Shown here: piece by piece, positions 37,877 to 48,683 of the stretch
Numbering within the stretch: position 1 is the first letter of the stretch
How the letters are laid out: each line of letters starts with the position of its first letter
NCBI GenBank assembly: GCA_007026445.1
Contig: VDMD01000003.1
Coordinates: forward strand, 372,001 to 436,000
Source: Schizophyllum amplum
Lineage: Eukaryota > Basidiomycota > Agaricomycetes > Agaricales > Schizophyllaceae
DNA length: 64,000 nt
Reading direction: 5' to 3'
Program-made: the position numbers and the translations under genes
The notes under the pieces: model-generated
Databases searched by the model: none
What the model was told of the DNA's origin: nothing
What the model saw: the letters and a program-made list of their open reading frames with translations, nothing else

Positions 37877-37882
37877 TCACGT
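37877..37882. promoter_or_regulatory. CACGTG box in the shared E/F promoter
   Basis: 84 bases from the start of E and 250 from F, at the position equivalent to the box between C and D. Confidence 0.5.
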
Positions 37883-38131
37883 GATTTGAATATGTGACAA
37901 GTCATACGCGCCTGCACAGTGCACGGTGCCGGCCTTACAAGTTGCTGAAGTACCCGTCTGCCAGTGCCACCGGGCGTACCAGTCTGCCATCTAGATATTG
38001 CCACCATATCTAGGTGTAGATAGCCCTCGGGCCTCTACGGAAGCTGTATACTGTGTCGAAGCTGCGCGCCTCCATCCAGTGACTTCAGTGCTCCACTCGC
38101 TACAGCCATCCCTTGTATTGCAGGCGTGACT

Positions 38132-40970
38132 ATGGCTCTCAAACAAGCCCGAGATATTCTTCGTCAAGCTAATGGAGAAAACATCGAGCCAGCTGTGGTC
38201 CTTGCACAACTCCTCGCCGTCTTCTGCCGAGAACGGTTGCAACCGCTGGATCCTGACTATGTCTCCGCGCCAGCGTGCCGCGTTCTCCTTGATCACCATC
38301 CCGAGATACAGTCACTGCTAGAGGTGGCCATCAAAGAGCAGAACTATGAAGGTCTTTGGACGTGCAGTACGTCGGACCAGCTGCTCAATGACTGAGGCGC
38401 TTAGTACTATCCGCAGATCTGTTGTCATTCGATGGCACCGAACTACGTTCTCGAAGAGCACAGTCAAAGGGCGAAGCGGCGTGGGAAACTGGCATTCAAA
38501 CGTTCGTCAAGAAGCACGGCGCCGCCCTAAGAGACTACGCCGTGGGTGACAAGGGATATGCGCTCTGGGCGCCACCAAAAGCACGCAATGGGAGCGAAGG
38601 CGAAGCTGCTCCACACACCGCATTCATAGCTAGCCTACGCATTCCCAACGCAGGAGATCGACGGCCGTCCCTTCTCTTCCACCGGCTTGGTAATCTACTG
38701 GATTCCGAGCCGCTCACAAGGCGTTTGAAGAGCATCTTCCGAGCAGGACAACATACGTGCGTGTGCATTATCCTTTGATCATTTCCTGTCTCACAGCCTT
38801 CTTCGCAGGCTATTTGTGAACGGTGCAGCCACGGGGAAGACACGCCTGCTCCTGGAAGGCCTGTCGAGGCGATGGGGTCTGTACTTCGCGTGCAATATCG
38901 AGCCTTCAAAACCGGGCTCGACGGATCTATTCAACAGTCTTGACTACTTTCGACATCCCCTAAGGTCGGCCGCCTATCCCGATACATCGGCTTCAATGGA
39001 AACGATCCTGAAGCAAGTAGCTGCTGACGTGTCTGGTCAAATCATGTTGGCCAGGCTCACAATATTCAAGCTGTACCTGGAGAGCCTCTCGGATCCGCAC
39101 GATATCAGGCATCGGCAGCGATGGCTCATTCTTCAGTCATCACCTATCGCTATGGTACAGTACGATCTCTTCATCCACCTCATACAGTACTTCGACGTTT
39201 GCGATGTCGCGCAAGACTATATCCAACGCCAAATCGCGGATACGCTCCTCGGCATTCGTTCCATCATCGGGCGCGACGAGCCCCTTTTTTGTGTCGTAGA
39301 TGATGCGCAGTCCGTCAGCAACCACCGAGTGGACGCGGACATGGGGTCCACTACTATTCTGCGAGAGATCACACGCCATTGGGAGACTCTCGAAGGTCTC
39401 ACTCTCATACTCTCTGGGACGCCATTCGACATGGCACCTTTCCAGCTATCTGGCGGTCCACGATACCATCTCTTCACGGACACGGGCTTCTTCGACGACC
39501 CCGAAGAGCAAGCGACCTACGTTCGGCGCTACATGCCGCTTGATCTGGCTGAATCCGAGTCTGGCAAAAAACTCGTATGGCGCATCTGTCTTTGGCTTCG
39601 AGGCAGGTGAGTGTATGCGATTAGCAGGGTGCTCATTGGGCTCATCAAGCTGTTCAAGGTACTGCGCCACAACGTGTCTTCTGGAATGCATGCTGGCGAC
39701 ATGCTTCAGTCACCCGCACACTCTGTTGGATGCCTACATAGCGTTGTATACCGGCATCGAGCCCGCCGACGGCCCTGTTCGCGTCAACAGCAGAGTAAGA
39801 CAGAGATACAATAGCGAGGTGCACCGCTTTGGTCTGTTCGACCCGTTCATTGCCCTGTCGCGAGGTACGCAATGACTGTCTCAAAACCGAGACGAGGCCT
39901 GACTGAGCCGGGTGTACAGATGGTCAAGGCTGGTATGCCGCGCAGATGGCTGTGTTGCGAATCGTTACTCTTGGTCAGGAGAGGGTCAGGATAACCGAAG
40001 ATACAGCTCACCTTGCTGATCGCGGGTTCGCTGTCTTTTCCGACAGCCATGGTGCCGAAGCTATCATAGGCGAGCCTGTCCACATCTTTCCTATCGTCAA
40101 GCTGTTCTACCAACGATGGGGACCCACTTTCGGCCTTCTTCACACTCGCTTGGCCTCCGGCTTGCGAGCGCAATTGATCCACCCGTCTTTCCATCTCGCA
40201 ATTATCCCGCTGCTGCTGCTTGCCTTCAAAGGCGGCATCAAGCTTTCCGACCTTTTCGGATTTGCCGTCGCGCCTCCCGCTTGGGCGAATCAGACCTGCA
40301 GACTTGTATGCGTGACCCGCGATATGGCGGGCCAATCGCGTGCCACGCCATATAGCTCTTCCTTCCCGGCTCACGAGGTTACGTTCGAGCCTTGGGCGAC
40401 GGAGTCGCCATCCTGGCTGCAACACACTGCACCCGAGCCGTTCTGCGTCGCATCGGGCTTCAGCCATGCAGACCTCCTGTTCGTTCTACAACTCGCAGAC
40501 GGCGTTCTGATCCATGTGGCCGTCAAGATTATGCTCAAGAACGAGCATGTCGGTGCCTCGAGTGGAGAAATTGGGGACAGTCTCGCGCAGATGAGACGGG
40601 AGTGCATATTCCAGGTAAGTATGCGACTTGCTGTTCCTCGCATCGTTATACTGACATGTCGCAGACCGGCGGGATGGAAGGTGGCGGAGAGCTCCGTCTC
40701 GCCGACCTTCCGTCGGCCGGTGCAGCTGCTGCCAGCCCTTCTATGCTGCGCGCGTTCGCAACGTTCCCTCAGCCGACGGACGTCAGTTCGGTATCCCGCG
40801 ACGACACAACGATGGAGCCCATAGCTTCTCTGAATTTGCAGCTGCTGCAGGAGCTGTCGGAGACCGTCCCCTACGAAAGCATCTTGCGCCGCGTCTTCTT
40901 AACCATCATCACAAAGCGCAGGAGGCGATGGTTAGGCGACACCGCCGTTCTGCGAGTCATGTCCGAGTAA
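38132..40970 (+). CDS. P-loop NTPase family member F
   Basis: Closest relative is D. Six exons, intact. N-terminal helices (AVVLAQLLAVFCRERLQPLD), a second region ending IFRAGQHT, Walker A N-G-A-A-T-G-K-T, Walker B LFCVVDDAQ, sensor strand LILSGTPFD, then LFTDTGFFDD and ICLWLRGR. The C-terminal domain has WATESPSWL, SHADLLFVLQL and HVAVK; the basic ITKRRRRWLGD tail is identical to that of D. From about 39.7 kb to the stop F and D are nearly identical, while the NTPase part is more diverged, which suggests recent gene conversion or uneven constraint. Confidence 0.83.
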
Positions 40971-41389
40971 ATGATTGTGGCCTTGCCATGCCGCGCGTCG
41001 TGCGTGGGTAGTGTATTGTATGTGCACGATCAATGTCTGCAGCCGGTGTAAGCATTTACTACTTTCAATGCATCATCTCGGTCTCCGTATACCCAGTGCG
41101 CGACGGCGTTCATCGACATTGCGCAATTGAGTACGCTGCGGTTCACCCGCCGCATCGCATCTCGTCACCGATGCGCAACGGTATCGCTTGGCGATTTTTT
41201 ATGTAGTTCGCGAGCGACCTGTGGACTCTCAAGCGCACTGACTGAGCCTGAAGGTCGAAGATGAGATATCATTGTCAATGGATCTGCACGTAAGATACGG
41301 TCCGGGACCTCGGAGCCCTCCCTGAGTAAAGCCAGTCGATACTTAGTTTCCGCCATCGTCGCCGGCCCGACGGCCCTTCAAGCCTACCA
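40971..41389. other. 3' flank of F
   Basis: No gene. Recurs in part after D (30.77-30.9 kb). It leads into the AASS pseudogene, which starts near 41,390 with the region of the original stop codon. Confidence 0.5.
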
Positions 41390-41673
41390 CCCACATCGCC
41401 GCCTCTGCCTCCTCTCAAGCATCTCCAGAATCGCATGCTCACCCCCGTCCTGCGGCACGTCCTTTGAGCTCTCCACCATCCCAATCCGCGTTTCCTGCAG
41501 CCCTCCAGCAGCGGTCCATACACGCTCGCTGCCGCCCCTTGCACGTCGCGCACGCCCGTTCTCTCGTTCTAGCACGTTCAACGCCACGAGCGCCACCGAC
41601 GGCGCCATCGCGAAGCGACGGTCAGCCCTGCAGCACGCGTCTTGCGGTTCGTGCGTGCTGCCGACATCGACCT

Positions 41674-41792
41674 TGTTGGAGTCTGGCAGTCTCGGGCCGT
41701 CCCGCCCGCGATTAGATTAGATTTTGTACTTTACCCGCGACCGCCTTTGTGGCGATAATCATCCATTTCTTGCCTCTCGCGCTCGTCTAACA
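41674..41792. mobile_element. Solo LTR, 119 bp, with 5-bp target duplication GACCT
   Basis: Starts TGTTGGAG and ends TCTAACA (TG...CA ends), flanked by GACCT at 41669-41673 and 41793-41797. The AASS fragment at 31.2-31.3 kb runs straight across this point, giving an empty site. No internal domain is present, so it is a solo LTR left by recombination, or a very small LTR-derived element. Confidence 0.75.
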
Positions 41793-42999
41793 GACCTCTG
41801 GTTGGTCCTCCCGTATTTCATGGGTGAGCACGGGCAAGTCGGGCTCGCCGGGAGAAACTTGAAATGCAGCTTTGCGGTCAGGAGATGTCTGAGGAAGTCC
41901 ATTAGCGTGTGTGCGCCCCCCGGGATGGTTGGGAGTGGTAAATTGATTCCAACTTGAGCGCCTCAGAAAAGTCCGAACAAGTTCACTGTGTCGAAGGATT
42001 GGTCGGCTTGCGCGATGTTGGGCAGTGGTGATGCAGACCTTGCGCCGCGTCGTCGACTCGCTCACGGCGATATAGACGTTTGGCACGAGATCGACTCAGG
42101 CCTTACGCCGGGTCGTTTTGCTCTTATCGAAAGAGTCATGGCGAAGCACGCCTGCGCGAGGTTGAAGAAGCCGGGTGTACTCTGTAGACGCTTTGAGCAT
42201 AGGATAGCTCTCGCGGAGGTTGATACGCACCGCAACGTACCACGCAGCATAGTGTCGATGTTCTCGCTTCTACTCTGAGATGTACTGCAGACTACCGCGA
42301 TCTGGCAGGCTCTCGGAAATGAGCACTTCATTGCCGCCCATTTTCTGGTACATGAGGATGGAATTAGCCAGCATCTCCTGTGCGGCGTGGAGCGAGTGCG
42401 CCTGTGAGGAAGCCGCATCAGCACACCGCCACTCACGCGAAGTTGAAGGGTGAAAACACTTCAATACTGTTTCCTTCAACGTGTCCAGCGCCGGATTCTG
42501 CGAGATCGCCGCGAGAACAGCGCCCTGGGTCCAGATGAACTCGTACTTGAAGAGTTGTGATTCGCCTCCGGCGCGGTGACCCCCGCAGAGGGAGCAGAAA
42601 GATGTGGGAGCCTCGCTCTTGCTTCTGATGGTGTTCAGAATTGTATGGTAGAATAATGCTCGATGCCGTGGCCCAGGCCAATCTCGCTGAGCAGTAGGAT
42701 ACCGTTCGCTTGAGCCCTGGGAGGGTAGCGGTTGAGTAAGCGGGAAGTAGCGTTGAGTATGGCGTTGCTCACGAATCGCGAAGAGGGCGTGTATGCCCTC
42801 GGAGATGTACGACGCCGTAACCATATGGTCCCTACAGTCTGCGCGATGCGTACGATGGCACGGTGGTGGCAACCTCAGGATCCACCGTTGTTTCCAATTT
42901 GATTCCGAACCCGACGATGCGCTTGCCCGCCGCATTAACGAGCTCTTCAATGTCGATCAGAGCGGTAATGCGCACGCGCGTCTCAATGAGCGAGAGCAG

Positions 43000-44087
43000 C
43001 GAGACAGAACCATAAACACACACAAAATCCAAACAAAATGCTGCCAACAAGCTCTGTCTCAGAGAGACGCTGCGAGTACGACTTGTATTGCTTGGGGGAA
43101 TCGGGACAGAAATAGCACGCCTCTAGGTACTGTGAGAGGCTATGTGCAGACTGCACTAGCTTCCGGGTTCTCTGACTGGGAAACTCCTGAATAACACGAG
43201 CAGTCACACCTTACTCACACGAGTTTGTGGGGGGTTTTGCACTCAAAAGTGCGGTGGGTTTTTGTTTGCTCGACTAGACAGACATAAGACACAAGGTCTG
43301 TAGTATAAACTGTTCTATCTCGCTCCTCTCGTTCATCTTGTCTCTCGACCGATGGCACCTTCCGGTTGTGGAAGGACAACCAAATTTGTTTGTCTTACAC
43401 CGGAAAAATCCAGGTGTTGCCACAGGAGATGGCCCTGGTCCCGGGGGCCCAGAGGTCTCCCAGAATCATGGATTCCCTCCTGCTTATATACTGCTTTCTT
43501 CTTGTATTTTAAATTCCTCGACCCGAGTCATTTTGAGAACAATGCCGCTTTCGATCCCGCGTTTCGCTTTATGGCCAGCCCGGATCATCATCGGAATGAT
43601 GTCAAGCCAATCAGCCTCGTGCCGTGATCCGAGAATGATCTAGATCGCCCGACCCGAACCGGTGATGTGCGCGCCACAACGCGCGACTGGCCGTACTTCT
43701 CGTCATAGTGATTCTTCTGCCTGCGCACAGCATTTCTGGCTTGGACTACTGATCTATCCCACTGTTCAGACAAGTCTTATCAGCTTTCGAAAGTATAACA
43801 ATGCGTGAGTGGCTTAAACAATCCTCGAAGTGGCTCTTACACCAATCTCGGAGAGGTTTTGACCTGAGAGACTCGCACGATGTGTCCAGGGCTCGGTCGG
43901 AGTGGCTACCGCCTCACAAAGGCCTCGATACTATCTCTCATACTCACTCACTGAGCTCCCGAAGGCTGCAGTACTCGCTTTCAGGTAACACTGATCTTAT
44001 AATATCCTTAGCACTTAATAGTATCACCAAATCGCGTAAAAACGCTAAATTAAAGGCTAACTACGCAGCAGGCGTATTAGCGGGTGT
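43000..44087 (-). mobile_element. Inserted block with Gypsy-like polyprotein remnant
   Basis: This block interrupts the AASS pseudogene. On the minus strand at 43588-43773 it encodes a stretch with W-D-R-S...A-R-N-A-V-R-R-Q and then Y-D-E-K-Y-G, which resembles the segment after the integrase core in Ty3/Gypsy polyproteins. An AT-rich stretch at 43.99-44.08 kb may be a terminus. No complete domain or matching LTR pair was found, so the element type and both borders are uncertain. Confidence 0.35.
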
Positions 44088-44719
44088 GCCTCCGAGAGAT
44101 CGTCGACGACCATCGCGCCAGACTGTGGCCTGTTGAGGATGCGCTCGCAAGACAGAGGCGTGTACACGTACCTCGGCTCATTGTTCCTCGGTGAAGACGC
44201 GACGCATGCATCACTGAACGTGAGCGCGCACTTCCTGGTGCATCTCCAGGAGCTGCCAAACGTGCGCAGGTACAAGAACGCCCCAGTTACGTACTCCCTG
44301 CGGATGCCCATCAGCAACTAGCAATAAACTAGCAACGACGTGGTGGCTGAGGACAAGGGCAGGGCAGCCCCGGCCGTCAAGGCGCGCGGCGGAACTTGAT
44401 AATTATCCGTCCCGCGGGGGAGCGCACGAGTCCGGCATGTCCGGGGCTGTGTACTACAGCAGACGATGACCGGTGCAGTAAGTAGGGAGACCGAGATGCA
44501 GTAGGGAGAGAATCGAGAGGCGCCGTTGAAGGGCTCACGGGGAACGCTTAGACCAGTCGGGCTCACCGGCCCGACCGTAGACAGCTTTTCGGCGTGTTAG
44601 ACGCGTGCATGCAGCATCCCATCCGGGGCCTTCAAGCTTCACCATCCTTTCTCTGAGGAGCCCCCAGGCTATCCCACCGGACGTTACAACAGGCTTACAA
44701 GCGCCACCCAGTTTTTAGT

Positions 44720-44725
44720 CACGTG
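44720..44725. promoter_or_regulatory. CACGTG box just upstream of NTPase gene G
   Basis: Thirty bases before the ATG of G (TTAGTCACGTGTGCAC). Closer to the start than in the other copies. Confidence 0.35.
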
Positions 44726-44754
44726 TGCACTGCCAGTGCTTGCCTCCAATCAAC

Positions 44755-47650
44755 ATGTTACAGTCTTCCGAGCAGGCTCGAAGTCTCCTGCGTTCAGCGC
44801 ATACTGCACACATGGAGCCGGCTTCCTTGCTTTTGAAACTTCTCACGATCCTTGTCGAAGAGCGCCTACAACCACTGGATCTCGATCATGTATCCCTATC
44901 GAGCTGCCGCGCACTGCTAGCAGCTCATCCTGAGGTTTTGTCGCTCCTTCAATCAGCTACTAGCAGACATGATCCTTCAATTCTTTACTCATGTGGTGCG
45001 TTCAATACGGCCAACTAGAGCACATTACAACTGAAAGTGTTTAGATTTGCTATCGCTTAGAGACACCGAACTACAATCGCATAAAGCTCAGCTTCCATGC
45101 GACATTGCAATGGAGGCGGAGCTGGAAAAATATATTCAAAAACATCGTCCGGCGTTGGTAGACTATGCCAGGAGTGCTACCCAACTGTCTTGCTGGTCGA
45201 ACGACGATGGTGTCCATGACACTTCAAGCGAGATTACCGACTTCGTATCTTCTCTGCGCATTCCATGTGTCGGCGACTCACAGCCTTGTCTGAGCCTGCA
45301 TGAATTGGGCAGCATGCTGGACTCTGAATCGCTTTCGCATCGCCTGAACAACATTTTCACTGCCGGAAGCCATACGTACGCCTGCATTCCTTTGTCTGCG
45401 AGTATAAACTGATATGTTTGTATGTTTGCAGTCTGTTCATGAACGGTGCGGGAACGGGCAAAACCCGACTCGTGTTCGAAGGCCTGTCCAGGTCGTGGGG
45501 TCTTTATATGCCATGCGTCATCGACGCTATCGGACTGGGGTCATATGACATGCACGGCTTGCTGTCCTCATCGTTGGCGGAGATGCCATCTGTGAAGGCG
45601 CCCACCAGGGTATGGACGGCAAATACCATAACTCGCAACCTAGACGTCGCCCGTCGATTCTTCTCTCAAATTCTCTTGGAACGACTGACGCTCTTCAAAG
45701 TTTTCCTTGAAGGTCTTCGGGATGTCAGCGATGTCGGGCAGCGCAAACGATGGCTCGTCTTGCAACTTCGCCCTAAAGCCTTCGTATTCCACGATGTCTT
45801 CGGGGACCTCTCTGTGTATCTGCGTCGCCATGATGCGAGCCTTGCATACGTCGAGCACCAGATCGCAGACACACTGCTAAACATACGGCGCATGCTAGGC
45901 CGAGATGAGCCCTTGTATCGCGTCGTAGACGATGCGCAACGTGCCAGCCGCCAGTATGCCGATGCTTTTGGGACCAGCAGCGCTCTGCGGGAGATGGCGC
46001 GAACATGGGAAGGTTACGAAGGCCTAACGATTATACTGACAGGTCGCGCCTTTCCCGTCGCATTGTTCCGTCAGCCTGATGCACCGTCGTATCGGCTATG
46101 GACCGACACCGGTTCGTTCGACGATGCTGATCATCAAAAGGCATACTTGCTGCGTTACATACCTCCCAGTCTGGCTAATTCGGAGTCCGGCGAGAAGCTC
46201 ATGATACGTGCACGGTTGTGGCTTCGAGGGCGGTAAGGACAACTGTCCGCAGCTATGGATGTTCATATCTGACTAATTGCTCCTTCTAGGTATCGCACAA
46301 CGGCCTACTTCGTCCACTGCCTGCTAGCTTTGCGATTTCAGAACCCGCACACACTTCTGACGACATACATCTCAACGTACTGCGGCATCGAGCCTGCAGA
46401 CGGCCCGCTCTATATGAACAAAAGAGTCATATATGAACACGATATGATCGTCGGCAGTCGTACTCGATACGATCCGTACGCCACCCTTGCATGGGGTAAG
46501 TGATGATAAGATATATGCAGCCGGTAGCATGACTCACTATGCTCGCCGTAGATCCTGAAGCATGGTCTTCCGCGCAAACGGCCGTTCACCGCATGATCGC
46601 GCTTGGTCAAGAAATTGTTCGCTTCACCAAAGATTGTATTCATCTAGTCTCCCACGATTTTGCTGTCTTCACCAACAGTGACGGGACAGAAGCCAAGATC
46701 GACGAGCCATTCTTTGTCTTTCCCGTCGTGGAGCTCCTTTTCGACAAATGGGATCCCTCATATGGCTTCCTTTCCACCACTGCTACCTCCCCTCTTCGCA
46801 CTCCACCTGTCTATCCATCGTTTCATCTTGCAGCCATCACCTTGCTTCTAGTCGCCTTAAAAGGCCAATATAAACTCCGCGACATCTTCGACTTCGCGGG
46901 GCCACAGTTGCCGTGGATGGAGCAAACATGTACGCTCGTGCAGCTGACGCGGGGGCCTACCGAGAAGACGATGCGCGTGGTTTCTTTTGAAAGCCCCTTC
47001 CCAGCAGAGGAGGCGGAGGAGGAGGAGCGATGGGCCACAGAATCACCAGACTGGTTACTCCATGCCAGGCCAGAGCCCTTCTGCGTCGCCTCAGAGTTCA
47101 GCCATGCCAACCTGCTCTTCACCGTCCGGCTCGAGGACTCCAGTCTCCTCTATGTGGCCGCCAAGTTCATACTCATGAACGACCATGTCAGCCCTTCTGT
47201 TGAGACCGTCGAGCGATACTTGAAATCAACTGGGGCCCGACCGCATTTTCGAGGTATGGTCGACATCGCGTCCGTTGACTTTCTCCTACTAATGTTCTCA
47301 ATCAGCATCCCGGCGCGTCCAGGGCTGCAGACCACCACTTTTCTGATCTCGCAGGGCCGCTCTCCGGTTTCGGCAAGACACCCGTGATACGTGCGATTGG
47401 AGCGTTCCCCAGGACGATTGACCTGAGCGCGGTGCAGCACGATCAACTGGCTCAGCCGGCAGCTGCTCTCAAGATGGATGTACTGCGGGATTTATCAGAG
47501 ACACTTCCATCCGAGTACATATCGTATCGAGTACATACCGCGCTCATTGATCGTCCTCAGAAGCGCATGGTTGGCGATAGAGACATATCACTCCTTGCGG
47601 AAGGCGTTACTGATGAGTACGTTGAAGAGGCGATGGCACAGTCCTCTTAA
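44755..47650 (+). CDS. P-loop NTPase family member G, frameshifted near the end
   Basis: Same exon plan as A-F, with the subfamily shared only by H. N-terminal helices (LLLKLLTILVEERLQPLD), a second region ending IFTAGSHT, Walker A N-G-A-G-T-G-K-T, Walker B LYRVVDDAQ, then LWTDTGSFDDAD and ARLWLRGR. The expected sensor strand reads IILTGRAFP, so the usual GxP/GTP is altered. The C-terminal domain has WATESPDWL, SHANLLFTVRL (D replaced by N) and YVAAK. Relative to all other copies there is one extra base near 47,224-47,227, which puts the end of exon 5 and the last exon out of phase; about the last 110 residues are lost or altered unless it is a sequence error. The last exon's frame is otherwise open to 47650. 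Confidence 0.72.
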
Positions 47651-48037
47651 TTTCTCTCTGTGGATAGTACTTATTCTGTGGCACTCATCACTCGTCACCA
47701 GAAACGCATTGCAGATGTGGGTGGCGCGTCTTTACGAGTCCTGAAGGACTGATGGTTGCGCCGTTCCTTGTTTATAGCAGTAGTCCTTATAGTGATGCTT
47801 TTGAGGGAATGAACCTACTATGCACGAGTCCGTCCTGTCCGGAGCTGTGCATGTGCGATGCAGTCAGTTGAAGACTGGCAGACGATGACCGGACGTTTAC
47901 AAGGCCCATGCCAGCGTTGTTTCTCGCCTTCAACTGCTCGATACCTTTCATCCTGTTTGTTCTATTGTAGCCCCCTCTCAGCTCTTGAAACTGTGTTTGA
48001 GGACGGCAGCATTCACTTGCATGATTCATTACGCAGA
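47651..48037. other. Spacer with a copy of the AASS upstream region
   Basis: At about 47,822-47,895 the bases CACGAGTCCG...GTCCGG.GCTGTG and GCAGACGATGACCGG match the region upstream of the AASS pseudogene (44.42-44.48 kb) and, in reverse, of the intact gene (0.05-0.24 kb). No gene is seen in the rest. Confidence 0.5.
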
Positions 48038-48104
48038 AGGGGCACGAGAAGGACCTCGAGTCGCAGCCCTTGTACGCCGGGTACAACCCGACCGCCGTCG
48101 AGGC
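48038..48104 (+). pseudogene. Short N-terminal fragment of valyl-tRNA synthetase
   Basis: The bases encoding [10 protein letters not shown] match the valyl-tRNA synthetase gene at 19.77-19.83 kb (shared GCCGGGTACAACCCGACCGC). The match stops exactly where the foldback-like element begins (48104). It is far too short to be functional. Confidence 0.8.
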
Positions 48105-48289
48105 TATGCCGTTGATTCCGTAAATTTAATCATTTGCGTGCTACAAGTGATAATTCCGAGTAGCACTACTATGAAGGGTCTTCGGACGCACATGTCAGCT
48201 GCCCGAACGAGCAAGACAAGATGCCGCATGAGCAAGTGAGGCCCCGCGAACACAAGTGAACTCGCCGCGAACACAAGTGAACTCGCCGC

Positions 48290-48614
48290 TGTCAAAAGTG
48301 GTGGGTAGGCGGACGAGCCTGCCTTCAGCCCGACGCACCGTGTCACGTCACACGGTGCATCTAAGTACCTTGCACCGTCACAATTCCCGATTAGGGAATT
48401 CTAACGCTTACTTTTATAGGGGCTCCGCCCTTTTCCGCCCCTCAGTCTTTACCCTCACTGCAGGAAGACTGAGGGTGCGTCTTACACTACATTTACTTTA
48501 TCCTCAGCTAACAGTACCTTAGTCTTTACCCTCACTGCAGGAAGACTGAGGTCTTTACCCTCACTGCAGGAAGACTGAGGTCTTACGCGTCCTGCGCATC
48601 CTTAGCTCGTGAAA
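48290..48614 (+). repeat. 5' LTR of the Copia element (325 bp)
   Basis: Starts TGTCAAAAGTGG and ends CTCGTGAAA, preceded by the target duplication GCCGC (48285-48289). No difference from the 3' LTR was found on reading both. It contains three copies of a hairpin-forming unit (AGTCTTTACCC...GGAAGACTGAG at 48443, 48531 and 48551) and a TATA-like TTTTATAGGG near 48.42 kb. The 3' end is not the usual CA. Confidence 0.9.
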
Positions 48615-48630
48615 GGTTATGAGCCCCGCA
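48615..48630 (+). promoter_or_regulatory. Primer-binding site, tRNA-Met anticodon-region type
   Basis: Directly after the LTR lies GGTTATGAGCCCCGC. Its complement contains CTCATAACC, the anticodon stem-loop of a Met tRNA (CAU). Drosophila copia is known to prime with a half tRNA in the same way (GGTTATGGGCCC). Most LTR elements instead pair with the tRNA 3' end. Confidence 0.6.
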
Positions 48631-48683
48631 AGCGCCTAGCTGAGCAAGACCTCATCTATACGACTCACTCTCCCGCTCTCGCC

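Larger units (their letters stand above)
41390..44570 (-). pseudogene. Nearly full-length but broken AASS-type gene copy
   Basis: On the minus strand the order follows the gene at 0.25-3.85 kb: N-terminal coding and promoter part (44.09-44.57 kb, counterparts of TIGIRRED and VVDDLSEAH), an inserted block (about 43.0-44.09 kb), the [19 protein letters not shown] counterpart (42.97 kb), then a jump of more than 1 kb into the SDH part ([30 protein letters not shown] at 42.3-42.85 kb), and the C-terminus (41.39-42.25 kb) split by a solo LTR. Stops and frameshifts are frequent, so no protein is expected. It extends much further than the 30.96-31.37 kb fragment. Confidence 0.82.

Noticed and set aside
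43250..43560. Candidate LTR inside the block interrupting the AASS pseudogene
   Set aside because: No second copy, no clear TG...CA ends and no target duplication could be found by eye.
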